Part shown: in pieces, positions 9,563 to 20,412 of the stretch
Numbering within the stretch: the first letter of the stretch is position 1
Layout: every line of letters begins with the position of its first letter
Assembly (NCBI RefSeq): GCF_003427025.1
Contig: NZ_QVAI01000014.1
Coordinates: 124,001 to 188,000, forward strand
Source of the DNA: Jiangella endophytica
Lineage (GTDB): Bacteria; Actinomycetota; Actinomycetes; Jiangellales; Jiangellaceae
Length of the DNA stretch: 64,000 nucleotides
Direction of reading: 5' to 3'
Position numbers and translations under genes: made by a program
The notes under the pieces: generated by a model
The model's database searches: none
Seen by the model: the letters and a program-made list of their open reading frames with translations, nothing else
What the model was told of the DNA's origin: nothing

Positions 9563-11500
9563 ATGCGACTACGACTCGGCCTGGCCGCGACCACGCTCGC
9601 CGTCCTGGCCACCGCCGCCCTCGTGACCCCACCGTCATCCGCACAACCGGCGCCGGCCGCCGCTCAGGACAACCTCATCGTCAACGGCGACTTCGCCGCG
9701 GGCGTCGCACCGTGGACGGCCACCGGCGGAGTCGGGCTGGAGGTCACCGACGGCCGGCTGTGCGCGGCGATCCCCGGCGGCACGGCGTGGCCCGGCGACC
9801 TGACCGTCAACCAGGGCGGCCTCGCGCTGACCGCCGGCCAGACGTACACGCTGACGTTCACCGCGCAAGCCAGCCGGACGCTCTACACCCAGCCCGTGGT
9901 CCGCTCCACGACCGCCGGGTCCGCCGACTTCGCTCCCCGGATCCAGCTCACCGACACGGCCCAGACGTACTCGTTCGCCTTCACGGCCAACGCCACCGGC
10001 ACCGCCGGATACGTCCGGTTCAACGCCGGCGGCCACGCCCAGCCGTGGACCCTGTGCCTGGACGACGTCTCGCTGACCAGCGGCGGCACGCCTCCGCCCG
10101 ACGTCGGCCCGGGCTCCTTCCTGGACGAGTTCGACACCGGCGTCGACAACGTGTTCTGGTACACCCCCAACGGCTACAACAACGGCGCGCACCAGAACTG
10201 CCAGTTCAACGCCGCCAACGTCGCCGCCGCCGGTGGCGTCCTGACGCTGTCGCTCGACGACACCCCGTACGGCGACCGCGACTACTCGTGCGGCGCGATC
10301 CAGTCCAGTGAACGCTACGGGTACGGCACCTACGAGACCCGGATGCAGGCGGGCCGGGCCAGCGGCACCAACTCGTCGCTGTTCAGCTACATCGGCCCGT
10401 ACAACGGCTACCCGCACGACGAGATCGACTTCGAGGTGCTCGGCAAGAGCCCGACCCACGTCGACCTCAACTCCTGGGTCAACGGCAGCAACCGCGGGCC
10501 ATGGGTGAAGGACATCGGCTACGACAGCAGCACGCAGTGGGCCGACTTCGCCTGGATCTGGGAGCCGGACCGGCTGCGCTTCTACATCAACGGCGAGCTC
10601 GTCGAGGACGTCACGGATCCCGCGGACATCCCGTCCAACCGCCAGCAGGTCTTCACGATGATCTGGGGTTCGGACACCCTGACCGGCTGGATGGGCGAGT
10701 TCGTCTACCCGGGCGAGCCTGTCACCGCCGAGTACGAGTACGTCGCGTTCACCCGCGCCGGCGACGACTGCCAGTTCGCGAAGTCGGTCGCCTGCGACGT
10801 CGCCGTTCCGCCGGTCACGGACTCGTTCGTGGACGACTTCGACACGCTCGACACGTCGCGATGGGCCGTCTCGCACGGCTGGAACAACGGCACCGTCATG
10901 AACTGCACCTGGGATCGGGCGCAGGTCGTCGCCACCGGTGGCGCCCTCAACCTGTCGTTCGCGAAGAAGATCACCGGCGACCGCCAGTACGCGTGCGCCG
11001 AGGTCCAGCACCGGGACAAGCTGGGCTACGGCGTGTACGAGGCGCGTTTGAAGGGCGTCTCCGGGTCGGGGCTGATGTCGTCGTTCTTCACCTGGGTCGG
11101 CGCCGGCGCCTCGTCGCCGGAGGAAGCGATCGACGTCGCCAAGCTGCTGGGCAAGTACCCCCGCAAGGTCGAGGTCAACACCTGGATCGACAAGCAGCTG
11201 CTGACGACGGCGACGCGCACCCTGCCGGCGTCTCAGGAGTACGTCGACTACGCCGTGGACTGGTCGCCCACCAGGCTCGACTTCTACGTCGACGGCCGGC
11301 TCGTCCACTCGACCACCGATCCGGCCGAGATCCCCGACCGGGAGACGAACCTGTTCCTCAACATCTGGGGCAGCGAGACCAGCCCGCGGATGGGACGGTT
11401 CGCCGACCCCGGCGAGACGGTGACCTTCCAGGTCGACCGCGTCGCCTACACGGCACCCGGCGACGACTGCCAGTTCACCGGATCCGTCGCCTGCGACTGA
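9563..11500 (+). CDS. Secreted CBM4_9-GH16-GH16 beta-glucanase with a degenerate second GH16
   Basis: 645 residues. A signal peptide (about 1-28, ending PPSSAQ) is followed by a CBM4_9-like carbohydrate-binding module (about 36-172, NLIVNGDFAAGVAPW) and two GH16 domains of the lichenase subgroup (about 183-400 and 417-645). Domain 1 carries the catalytic HDEIDFEVLGK motif, with E287, D289 and E291 as nucleophile, assistant and acid/base. Domain 2 aligns closely (HGWNNGTVMNCTW, GYGVYEARLKG, FFTWVG) but reads EAIDVAKLLGK, with Ala522 and Lys527 in place of the two glutamates, so it should be inactive and may bind glucan. Both domains end in the same DDCQF..SVACD segment. It should cut beta-1,3(1,4)-glucans outside the cell. 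ATG 9563 is preceded by AAAGGGA. Confidence 0.9.
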   Translation: MRLRLGLAATTLAVLATAALVTPPSSAQPAPAAAQDNLIVNGDFAAGVAPWTATGGVGLEVTDGRLCAAIPGGTAWPGDLTVNQGGLALTAGQTYTLTFTAQASRTLYTQPVVRSTTAGSADFAPRIQLTDTAQTYSFAFTANATGTAGYVRFNAGGHAQPWTLCLDDVSLTSGGTPPPDVGPGSFLDEFDTGVDNVFWYTPNGYNNGAHQNCQFNAANVAAAGGVLTLSLDDTPYGDRDYSCGAIQSSERYGYGTYETRMQAGRASGTNSSLFSYIGPYNGYPHDEIDFEVLGKSPTHVDLNSWVNGSNRGPWVKDIGYDSSTQWADFAWIWEPDRLRFYINGELVEDVTDPADIPSNRQQVFTMIWGSDTLTGWMGEFVYPGEPVTAEYEYVAFTRAGDDCQFAKSVACDVAVPPVTDSFVDDFDTLDTSRWAVSHGWNNGTVMNCTWDRAQVVATGGALNLSFAKKITGDRQYACAEVQHRDKLGYGVYEARLKGVSGSGLMSSFFTWVGAGASSPEEAIDVAKLLGKYPRKVEVNTWIDKQLLTTATRTLPASQEYVDYAVDWSPTRLDFYVDGRLVHSTTDPAEIPDRETNLFLNIWGSETSPRMGRFADPGETVTFQVDRVAYTAPGDDCQFTGSVACD

Positions 11501-11534
11501 GCAGCACCGAACACGACGACGCGAGAGGGCTTCG

Positions 11535-12269
11535 ATGACCACCTGGGACCTGCTGTGGGCCGACGAGTTCGACCAGCCCGGCCGGCCGGATCCGTCCCGC
11601 TGGAGCTACGACGTCGGCGGCGACGGCTGGGGCAACGACGAGCTCCAGTTCTACACCGACGGCCGGCTGGAGAACGCGCGCGTCGAGCAGGGCCGGCTGG
11701 TCATCGAAGCCCGTCGCGAGGACTGGCACGACCGCTCGTTCACCTCCGCCCGGCTCGTCTCGCGCGGCAAGGGTGACTGGCGCTACGGCCGGATCGAGGT
11801 GGTGGCCAGGCTGCCGCGGGGACGCGGCACCTGGCCGGCCATCTGGATGCTGTCGTCGAACCCGGACCGGCGCTGGCCGCACGACGGCGAGATCGACATC
11901 ATGGAGCACGTCGGCCACGACCCCGGCGTGATCCACGCGAGCATCCACACCGAGGCCTACAACCACCTCGCGAAGACCCAGCGCACCGCGGTCACCTCGG
12001 TGCCGGATGCGCGGGACGCCTTCCACACGTACTCCCTGGACTGGGATCGCGACACGATCTCCTGTGCGGTCGACGGCGTGAGCTACTTCAGCTTCGAGCG
12101 AGAGGCGGCCGCCGACGCCGCGCGGTGGCCGTTCGATCACGATTTCCACCTGATCCTGAACGTCGCCGTGGGTGGATTCTGGGGCGGTGAGCAGGGCGTG
12201 GACGACGCTGCGTTCCCGGCTCGCATGGAGGTGGACTCCGTGCGCGTCTTCGGGCGGCGGAGGACCTGA
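11535..12269 (+). CDS. GH16 beta-1,3-glucanase (laminarinase-like), probably cytoplasmic
   Basis: 244 residues, a single compact GH16 domain with no signal peptide. The catalytic motif is DGEIDIMEHVG, the laminarinase form with the extra residue (E-I-D-I-M-E). Other family features are WADEFD at the start, NDELQFYTD, YGRIEVVARLPRGRGTWPAIWML and LNVAVGGFWGG. The substrate should be beta-1,3-glucan chains, here probably imported oligosaccharides because it lacks an export signal. A GAGAGGG site precedes ATG 11535. It follows the secreted GH16 by 34 bases and is likely in the same transcript. Confidence 0.9.
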   Translation: MTTWDLLWADEFDQPGRPDPSRWSYDVGGDGWGNDELQFYTDGRLENARVEQGRLVIEARREDWHDRSFTSARLVSRGKGDWRYGRIEVVARLPRGRGTWPAIWMLSSNPDRRWPHDGEIDIMEHVGHDPGVIHASIHTEAYNHLAKTQRTAVTSVPDARDAFHTYSLDWDRDTISCAVDGVSYFSFEREAAADAARWPFDHDFHLILNVAVGGFWGGEQGVDDAAFPARMEVDSVRVFGRRRT

Positions 12270-12276
12270 CACGTTC

Positions 12277-12305
12277 TTGCCCACCGTTAGTTCATGGCTT
12301 AGATT
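12277..12305 (+). promoter_or_regulatory. Promoter of the ROK gene with a weak third copy of the operator
   Basis: TTGCCC (12277-12282), a 17-base spacer and TAGATT (12300-12305) make a plausible sigma-70-type promoter. Within it, the reverse complement of 12287-12304 reads TCTAAGCCATGAACTAAC, matching operator site 1 at 11 of 18 positions, including the core AAGCCAT. This would allow autoregulation. The match is weaker than at the other two sites. Confidence 0.4.
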
Positions 12306-12337
12306 ATGAGCTGAATCAGCGATCGGGGGAGGAAAAA

Positions 12338-13554
12338 ATGGCGCTCGGGTCGACAGTCAGAGACCTGCGCAGGCGCAACCGGGCCCTGGTTCTGCGGACC
12401 ATCGTTCTGGCCGGCGAGACCACTCGGGCCGAGATCGCGACGACCTGCGGGCTGTCCACGGCGACGATCACCAACGTCGTCACCGAACTCATGTCCGACG
12501 GCCTGGTCCAGGAGGTCGGCTCGGTGCCGTCGAACGGCGGCCGGCCCATCGCCCGGCTGTCGACCCGCGCCGAGGGCGCCTACCTGATCGGCGCCGACGT
12601 CGGAGAGAACGGCGTCATGGTCGAGCTGTTCGACCTGTCGCTGTCGACCGTCGACCGGGTCTTCGTCGAGCTCCCCGCCACCGTGGCGTCGCCCGCCGAC
12701 GTCGGCCGGTCGCTGACCGACGCCGTCGAGACGATCCTGGGCCGGCGCTCGGACGTCCGCGACCGGGTGATGGGCATGGGCCTCGGCGTGCCCGGCCTGG
12801 TCGAGCGGTCCGGCGAGCGCGCCACCATCTATGCCCAGAGCCTCGGCTGGGCGCCGACCGCCGTCGACGACCTCGTCACCATCTCGGACCTGCCGGTCCA
12901 GGCCGACAACGGCGCGAAGACGCTCACCATGGCCGAGCAGTGGTTCGGCGCGGCGCGCGGAGTCGACGACTGCGTCGTCGCGCTGGTCGGCCGCGGCATC
13001 GGCGCCGGCATCATCAGCGACGGCCAGTTGCTGCGTGGCCGGGCCAGCAGCGCCGGCGAGTTCGGCCACACCAAGATCTCCGTCGACGGACCCGAGTGCG
13101 CCTGCGGCGGACGCGGGTGCGTCGAGGCGTACGTCGGCGGCGGGAGCGTCGTGGCCCGCTGGCGCGCGACGGCCGACGCGTCCGGTGCCGGCCTCGACGA
13201 CCTCAGCGACGAGGAGGCGTTCGCCCGGCTGCTCGAGGCCGCCGACGCCGGCACCTCGTCGGCTGCGGCGATCGTCGACGACGCGGTCGGCCGGCTCGGT
13301 ATCGGCCTGGCCAACCTGGTGAACCTCACCAACCCCGAGAAGATCATCCTCGGCGGCTGGGCCGGCCTGCCGCTCCACGCCGCCCGGGGACCACAGCTCA
13401 GCGAGGCGATCCGCCGTCACTCGCTGGCCCGTCCGGGCGAGCAGTTCACTCTCGAGCCGGCCGCGATGGGCGGCGACGCCGTCGCGCTCGGGGCCGCACT
13501 CCTCTCGCTCGAGCAGCTCATCGAAGGACTCACTCCCCTGCCGAAGGTGCCCAC

Positions 13555-13558
<4 letters not shown>
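12338..13558 (+). CDS. ROK-family transcriptional regulator (NagC/XylR type)
   Basis: 406 residues. An N-terminal winged helix (about 10-75: TRAEIATTCGLSTATITNVVTEL, then the NGGRP wing) precedes a ROK sugar-kinase-like domain (about 80-400). That domain has the metal-binding GEFGHTKI histidine and the CACGGRGCVEAY zinc/ROK signature. The kinase-like fold probably serves as a sugar sensor. A GGGGGAGG site lies 5 bases before ATG 12338. Its stop overlaps the GTG of the GH1 gene, so regulator and glucosidase are co-translated. Inferred role: repressor of the whole beta-glucan locus through the TTCAAG-N6-type sites, released by an imported glucan breakdown product. Confidence 0.9.
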
Positions 13559-14975
<1,417 letters not shown>

Positions 14976-14979
<4 letters not shown>

Positions 14980-16565
14980 CCACAGGCACGGCCGGCCCGC
15001 GCACCGGGCCGGCCACCTTCGACGGGTTCGTGCACGCCGACGGCGACCGGCTGGCCGACGGCGCGGGGCGGCGGCTGCAGTGGCGCGGCATGGGCCTGGG
15101 CAACTGGCTGCTGCCCGAGGGGTACATGTGGGTGCTGACCGACGGCCCGCAGTCACCGCGTGCCATCGAGTCCATGGTCAGCACCCTGGTGGGTCCGTCG
15201 CGGGCCACCGAGTTCTGGCGCCGGTTCCGCGACGTGTTCGTCGCCGAGGCCGACATCGCCCGCTTGGCCGCCGAGGGGTTCGACCACGTCCGGCTGGCGA
15301 TCAACGCCCGGGTCGTCATGTCCGACGACGGCGCGCCGCTGGACGACGGCCTCGCGCTGGTCGACCGGCTGATCGACTGGTGCCGCGCCCACCGCCTGTG
15401 GGTCGTCCTCGACCTGCACGGCGCCCCCGGCGGGCAGACCGGCACGAACATCGACGACGCCCCCAACGGCCGCCCCGAGCTGTTCGAGGACGCGGGCCAC
15501 CGCGAGCGCACGATCGAGCTGTGGACGATGCTCGCGCGCCGCTACCGCGACGAGACCGTCGTCGCCGGCTACGACCTGCTCAACGAGCCGATCCCGAACG
15601 ACTACCAGCACCACTACGCCGACGACCTCGCGCGGCTCTACCGCGACCTCACCACGGCCATCCGTGCCGTGGACCCGAACCACCTCATCATCTACGAGGG
15701 CAGCCACTGGGCGACCAACTGGAGCATCTTCACCGAGGTCTGGGACCCCAACTCGATGCTGCAGTTCCACAAGTACTGGTCGCCGCCGGATCGGCCGAGC
15801 ATCCAGCAGTACCTCGACGCACGCACCCGGCTCGGCCTGCCGATCTACATGGGTGAGGGCGGCGAGAACGGGCTGGACTGGTTCCAGACGATGTTCCAGC
15901 TGCTCGAGGATCACGAGATCGGCTGGAACTTCTGGCCGTGGAAGAAGATCGACACCGCGACGTCGCCCTGCTCGATCGACCCACCGCCCGGGTGGCCGGC
16001 CCTCACCGCGTGGGCCGCCGGACGGGCACCGCAGCCCGAGGCCGACGACGCGTGGAAGATCCTCGACGACCTGCTCGACCGCATGCGGCTGGAGCGCTGC
16101 ACGTACCGGCCCGAGGTGGTCGGCGCGATGCTCCGTCGCGCTCCGCTGCACCTCCCGGCGACGGGTTTCGCGTTCGGCACCGCGGGGTCGTCGCGTCCCG
16201 ACGACGCCCGGCCGTTCCCCGGGTTCCGCTCCGACGACGCCGTGACCATCCGCTTCTGCGGCGACGGCGATCCGGTCTGGACACACGACCCGAACCGCCG
16301 GTACGCCGACCAGTTCGAGGTCGTGCTGGACGCCGGCGACTGGGTGGAGTACGAGGTCTCGCTGGGCGGTCCCGCGGTGCTCGATGTCGAGGTGGAGCTG
16401 CGCGGCGACGCGATCCCGGACCTCGCCCTCGACGGCGTGGCGTTGGCGACGTCCGGCCGCACCGGCCGGTACCGCACACCGGCGCCGGTCACCGCTGGCA
16501 CCCACCGCCTCCGGGTCACGGCCACGAGCGACGAGACCGCGCTCGTGGGGCTCGAGGTCACCTAG
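14976..16565 (+). CDS. GH5 glucanase (exo-1,3-beta-glucanase-like) with C-terminal CBM6/35-like domain
   Basis: 529 residues with no signal peptide. The GH5 TIM barrel (about 25-400) shows LQWRGMGLGNWLLPEG, VVLDLHGAPGGQTG, acid/base E204 in DLLNEPIP, FHKYW, and nucleophile E294 in YMGEGGENG. The WLLPEG and APGGQ features are those of fungal-type exo-1,3-glucanases and their bacterial relatives. The last 100 or so residues (DAGDWVEYEVSLGG ... HRLRVTAT) look like a CBM6/35-type beta-sandwich. It is the last gene of the rightward operon and likely degrades beta-1,3-glucan oligosaccharides inside the cell. Confidence 0.85.
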
Positions 16566-16572
16566 AGCGTGC

Positions 16573-16618
16573 AGCATCCAGGATCGGTGGTGTGATCACG
16601 CCACCGATCCTGGATGCT
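16573..16618. terminator. Long perfect hairpin between convergent operons
   Basis: An 18-bp perfect stem (16573-16590 pairing with 16601-16618). The 10-base loop itself contains the palindrome GTGATCAC, so almost all of this 46-base stretch is self-complementary. There is no T-tract. It lies between the GH5 gene and the oppositely oriented beta-helix gene, so it can act as a bidirectional terminator. Confidence 0.8.
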
Positions 16619-16642
16619 CGCGGTCGCACGGTCAGGCGGGCC

Positions 16643-18337
16643 TCAGTTCGCGTCGGCGCCGATGTTCGGCGGGTTCGGGATGGCGTTCTGGAAGTAGTCG
16701 ACGCCTCCGTTGCCGGTGATGTTGACGCCCGCGTCCAGCGCCGGGGAGCCCGCCTGCAGCGTGTACGCCTGCGGGCAGGGTTGCGGACCGTCGCCGGCCG
16801 ACGGCGTCCACGTGCAGGTGCCGCCGTTGCCGGGAGAGGAGAACAGCGGGTTGCCGCCGACCGCCCCGGTCTCGCGGCCGGACGCCTGCCACGCGGCGAG
16901 ACCGCTGTACGTCGTGCCGCCCCAACGCCAGGACGGCGTGTTGGTCGCGTAGTACAGGTTGTTCGACAGCGTCATGCCCGTCTGACCGTTCGGGTTGTAG
17001 AAGAACTGTCCCGACCGGCCGTACTGGTCCCGGTTGGCCATGTGGCAGATGTTGTTCCTGATCTGCGATCCGCTGCCCCACGTTCCCGAGGCGTAGCCGA
17101 TGTTGAAGCACGCGCTCGCGGTGGAGTCACCGGTCTGGGCGACGTTGGTGAAGAACGTGTTGCCGTAGATGGACAGCGCGTTCGCCGGCGCCCTGGGCAC
17201 GATGTCCATCAGGCCGCCCTGCGCCTTGATGTTGTCGTCGTTCTCGGAGATGTTGTAGCGGAACGTGTTCGGTCCCCACGTCACGCCGTTGACGTTGTCG
17301 GTGTACGCGAGCAGGCCACTGCCGGCATTGTCGTGCGTGTAGTTGTACTCCACGACGGAGTTCTTCACGCCGCCGTCGAGGTCGATGCCGTCCCAGTCGC
17401 AGCCGGCCGTATGGCTCGGATAGGGCTCGACCCGGTACACCTCGTTGTGGCGTACCGTGACGTTGCTCGACGTGTAGGCCAGGATGCCGCTCGTGCCGCC
17501 GCACGACGTCACGTTGGCGCCGATGTCGCGGACCTTGTTGTGCTGGATGACGGCTCCGTTCCAGCCGTTCGCGGTGATGGCTCCGCCCACCGTCGCCGGG
17601 CGCATGCCGAGGTTCTCGACGACGTTGCCCTCGACCAGCACGTTGGTGATGTTCTGCCCGTAGCCCCAGCCGTCGATGCCAGGTCCGTCGGCCGCCGTCT
17701 TGGAGACGCCGTAGAACCGGTTGTTCAGGATCTTGATGTCGTTCATCGGCCCGTTGTTGCCGTTGACCGCATAGCCGATGATCCCGATGGCGCCGCCCAG
17801 GGTCGTGGCGCTTCCGGCCGGCCTGGTGAAGCCGGTGATCTGCGAGTTCTGAATCGTGATGGACTGCGTCGGCGACGTCGACTCCTGGTTCTGGAGCAGA
17901 ATGCCCAGGGCCGTCGCGCTGCTTCTGGAGATGAGGAAGTTGTCCAGGACGAATCCGTGGACGTTGTCCACCGAGATGGCGGCCGAGTAGTCACCGACGC
18001 ACCAGGACTGGATCTGCGCCCGCCCGGTGCCGTACGTGGACACCCGGAACGGCGTCGACGCCGACGAGTTCGGCACGTTGTCCGAATCGAACACCAGGCA
18101 GCCGGAGAAGGACTTGCCGCCCTCGAAGTAGAGGGTGCTCCCCTGCGGAAAGGTGAAGCCGTTGACCTTGCTGAGCGTGGCCCAGGCCTCGCTGGGCGAC
18201 AGGCCGCTGTTGCTGTCGTTGCCGTTCGGCGACACGTAGTAGATCGGTGCCGCCGCCTGGGCCGGACCGACTCCGGCGAGTGACGACGCGGCCACCACCA
18301 GCGCCACCGCGATCGTGGACAGGACTCTGGATCTCAT
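16643..18337 (-). CDS. Secreted right-handed beta-helix protein, copy B
   Basis: 564 residues. The ATG at 18337 gives an N-terminus (MRSRVLSTIAVALVV) matching copy A upstream. A Sec signal peptide ends at AQA near residue 29. The mature protein begins with YYVSPNGNDSNSGLSPSEAW, the usual start of secreted parallel beta-helix polysaccharide lyases/hydrolases. It continues with many short strands typical of the coil repeats (VLVEGNVVENLG, AVIQHNKVRDIG, VTVRHNEVYRVE, SVVEYNYTHDNAGSG) and ends NPPNIGADAN. It lies 21 bases after copy A and is likely co-transcribed. Substrate unknown; the nearby rhamnosidase suggests plant cell-wall polymers, which is inference. No catalytic residues can be assigned with confidence. 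Confidence 0.8.
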   Translation of the reverse strand: MRSRVLSTIAVALVVAASSLAGVGPAQAAAPIYYVSPNGNDSNSGLSPSEAWATLSKVNGFTFPQGSTLYFEGGKSFSGCLVFDSDNVPNSSASTPFRVSTYGTGRAQIQSWCVGDYSAAISVDNVHGFVLDNFLISRSSATALGILLQNQESTSPTQSITIQNSQITGFTRPAGSATTLGGAIGIIGYAVNGNNGPMNDIKILNNRFYGVSKTAADGPGIDGWGYGQNITNVLVEGNVVENLGMRPATVGGAITANGWNGAVIQHNKVRDIGANVTSCGGTSGILAYTSSNVTVRHNEVYRVEPYPSHTAGCDWDGIDLDGGVKNSVVEYNYTHDNAGSGLLAYTDNVNGVTWGPNTFRYNISENDDNIKAQGGLMDIVPRAPANALSIYGNTFFTNVAQTGDSTASACFNIGYASGTWGSGSQIRNNICHMANRDQYGRSGQFFYNPNGQTGMTLSNNLYYATNTPSWRWGGTTYSGLAAWQASGRETGAVGGNPLFSSPGNGGTCTWTPSAGDGPQPCPQAYTLQAGSPALDAGVNITGNGGVDYFQNAIPNPPNIGADAN

Positions 18338-18358
18338 GGCTCTTCCCACCTTTCTCGT

Positions 18359-20053
18359 CTAGCCCGCGTCGGCGCCGATGTTCGGCGGGTTCGGGATCGG
18401 GTCCTGGAAGTAGTCGAGACCGCCGTTGCCGGCGATGTTCGCGCCCTTGCCGAGCGCCGGCGAGCCGGGCTGCAGGCGATACGCCGACGGGCACGGTTGC
18501 GGTCCGACACCGGTCGCCGGGTTCCACGTGCACGTGCCGCCGTTGCCGGCCGAGGCGAACAGCGGGTCGCCCCACACCGGCGCGGTCTCGAGCCCGGCCG
18601 CTTGCCAGGCCGCGAACGAGCTGTGCGTCGTGCCGCCCCAGCGCCATGTCGGCGCCCCGTTCGTGTAGTAGAGGTTGTTCGAGATCGGCATCCCGGTCTG
18701 ACCGTTGGGGTTGTAGTAGAACTGCCCGGGCCGGCCGTACTGGTCCCGGTTGGCGACATGGCAGATGTTGTTCCTGATCTGCGATCCGCTCGCCCATGCC
18801 CCGCCGCTGTAGCCGAAGAAGAAGCAGGCACTGGCCGTGCTCTTCGACCGCTGGTCGACATCGGTGAAGAAGGTGTTGCCGTAGATGGACAACGCGCCCG
18901 TCGGAGCCCGCGGCACGACGCCCATCAGGCCGCCCTGCGCCTTGATGTTGTCGTCGTTCTCGGAGACGTTGTAGCGGAACGTGTTCGGTCCCCACGGCTT
19001 CCCGCCGGGGCTGTCGACGTAGGCGAGCAGACCGTTGCCGGCGTTGTCGTGGGTGTAGTTGTACTCCACGACGGAGTTGTCGACGCCGCCGTCGAGATCG
19101 ATGCCGTCCCAGTCGCAGCCGCTGACGTAGCTCGGGTAGGGCTCGACGTTGTAGACCTCGTTGTAGCGGATGGTGACGTGGCTCGAGGTGTACGCGAGGA
19201 TCCCGCTCGTGCCGCCGCAGGACGTCACGTTGGCGCCGATGTCATACACCTTGTTGTGCTGGATGACGGCCCCGTTCCAGCCGTTCGCGGTGATGGCGCC
19301 ACCCACCGTGTTGGGGCGCATGCCGAGGTTGTAGACGGTGTTCCCGTCGACCAGCACGTCGGTGATGTTCTGTCCGTAGCCCCAGCCGTTGATGGCGGGC
19401 CCGTCGGGCGCGGTCTTGGAGGCGCCGTAGAGCCGGTTGTCGAGAATCTGGATGTCGTTCATCGGCCCGTTGTTGCTGTTCACCGCGAACCCGATGATCT
19501 GGATCGCTCCGCCGAGGCTGCTGGAACTCCCGGCGGGCGTCGTGAATCCGGTGATCTGTGAGTTCTGGATGACGATCGACTGCGTCGGGGTCGACGACTC
19601 CTGGTTCTGGAGCAGGACGCCCGCCGCGGTCGTGCCGCCGTTGACGAGCCTGAGGTTGTTCAGGCGGAACCCGCTCACGTTGTCCGCGGTGACGGCCGCC
19701 GAATAGTCGCCTGTGCAGTCGGACCGGATGGTGGCCTGACCGGTGCCGTACGAGTACACCCGGAACGGCGTCGACGCCGACGAGTTCGGCACGTTGCCCG
19801 AGTCGAACACCAGGCACCCGGTGAACGTCTGGCCGCCCTCGAAATAGACGAGACTCCCCTGGGGAAAGGTGAAGTCGTTGACCTTGCCGATGGTCCGCCA
19901 GGCCTGGCTGGGCGACAGGCCGCTGTTGCTGTCGTTGCCGTTGGGCGACACGTAATACGTCCCCTCGGCGGCCCCGGCCGGGGCGACACCGCCTGACAAC
20001 GACGCGGCCACCGCCAGCGCTGCCGCGATCACGGACAGAATCCTGGATCTCAT
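18359..20053 (-). CDS. Secreted right-handed beta-helix protein, copy A
   Basis: 564 residues, the same length as copy B and collinear with it throughout, with runs of identity in the mature part such as YYVSPNGNDSNSGLSPS, NAGSG/NAGNGLLAY and NPPNIGADA. The pair arose by tandem duplication. It has a Sec signal peptide ending near GAAEG and a beta-helix repeat region in the middle. The start codon ATG 20053 follows a GAGGTGG site. A strong promoter and a 22-bp palindrome lie about 120-190 bases upstream. Function unassigned: the family contains pectate/alginate-type lyases and several hydrolases. Confidence 0.82.
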   Translation of the reverse strand: MRSRILSVIAAALAVAASLSGGVAPAGAAEGTYYVSPNGNDSNSGLSPSQAWRTIGKVNDFTFPQGSLVYFEGGQTFTGCLVFDSGNVPNSSASTPFRVYSYGTGQATIRSDCTGDYSAAVTADNVSGFRLNNLRLVNGGTTAAGVLLQNQESSTPTQSIVIQNSQITGFTTPAGSSSSLGGAIQIIGFAVNSNNGPMNDIQILDNRLYGASKTAPDGPAINGWGYGQNITDVLVDGNTVYNLGMRPNTVGGAITANGWNGAVIQHNKVYDIGANVTSCGGTSGILAYTSSHVTIRYNEVYNVEPYPSYVSGCDWDGIDLDGGVDNSVVEYNYTHDNAGNGLLAYVDSPGGKPWGPNTFRYNVSENDDNIKAQGGLMGVVPRAPTGALSIYGNTFFTDVDQRSKSTASACFFFGYSGGAWASGSQIRNNICHVANRDQYGRPGQFYYNPNGQTGMPISNNLYYTNGAPTWRWGGTTHSSFAAWQAAGLETAPVWGDPLFASAGNGGTCTWNPATGVGPQPCPSAYRLQPGSPALGKGANIAGNGGLDYFQDPIPNPPNIGADAG

Positions 20054-20170
20054 GCCTCTACCACCTCTTCGCCGGTGAATCGGTTGGACGCACGGAGTCG
20101 ATCGGGGGCACGGCCGCAGGCCATTCGGAACGGCCGCGCGCGGCAGGTGCTCGCACTTCTCTCTCAGCCG

Positions 20171-20192
20171 AGACTCGACTTAAGTCGAGTCT
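20171..20192. promoter_or_regulatory. 22-bp perfect palindromic operator upstream of the beta-helix pair
   Basis: The left arm AGACTCGACTT is followed directly by its exact reverse complement. It sits about 15-35 bases downstream of the predicted transcription start of the leftward promoter at 20214-20242, a position where a bound repressor would block transcription. No regulator gene lies next to it; a LacI-type protein would be the usual kind of ligand-controlled binder, but this is a guess. Confidence 0.6.
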
Positions 20193-20213
20193 TAAAAGAA
20201 GGGGTGCAACAAG

Positions 20214-20242
20214 ACGTTACTGGTATGTCACGTTCGCGTCAA
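20214..20242 (-). promoter_or_regulatory. Leftward sigma-70-type promoter of the beta-helix pair
   Basis: On the minus strand TTGACG (20242-20237), a 17-base spacer and TAACGT (20219-20214). This implies transcription starting near 20207, a leader of about 150 bases containing the palindrome, and then copy A. The rest of the gap 20054-20412 shows no gene. Confidence 0.5.
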
Positions 20243-20412
20243 GATCTGCGAAAAGTCGCACTACGGCTGCCGGCCGTGACGGGACGCGGGACGCGACCCG
20301 TCCTCCGGCGACCCTCAACGCACCGCGGTCCAGCGCGGCGGGCACCCTCGTCTCGGCGCCACCCGGCCCGCGGGCCTGCCCACGCCACGGGGTCTTCGCG
20401 CCCCTGCGGAGG

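Noticed and set aside
16574-16617. Hairpin considered as an insertion-sequence end
   Set aside because: No transposase, target duplication or second copy is visible in the window.
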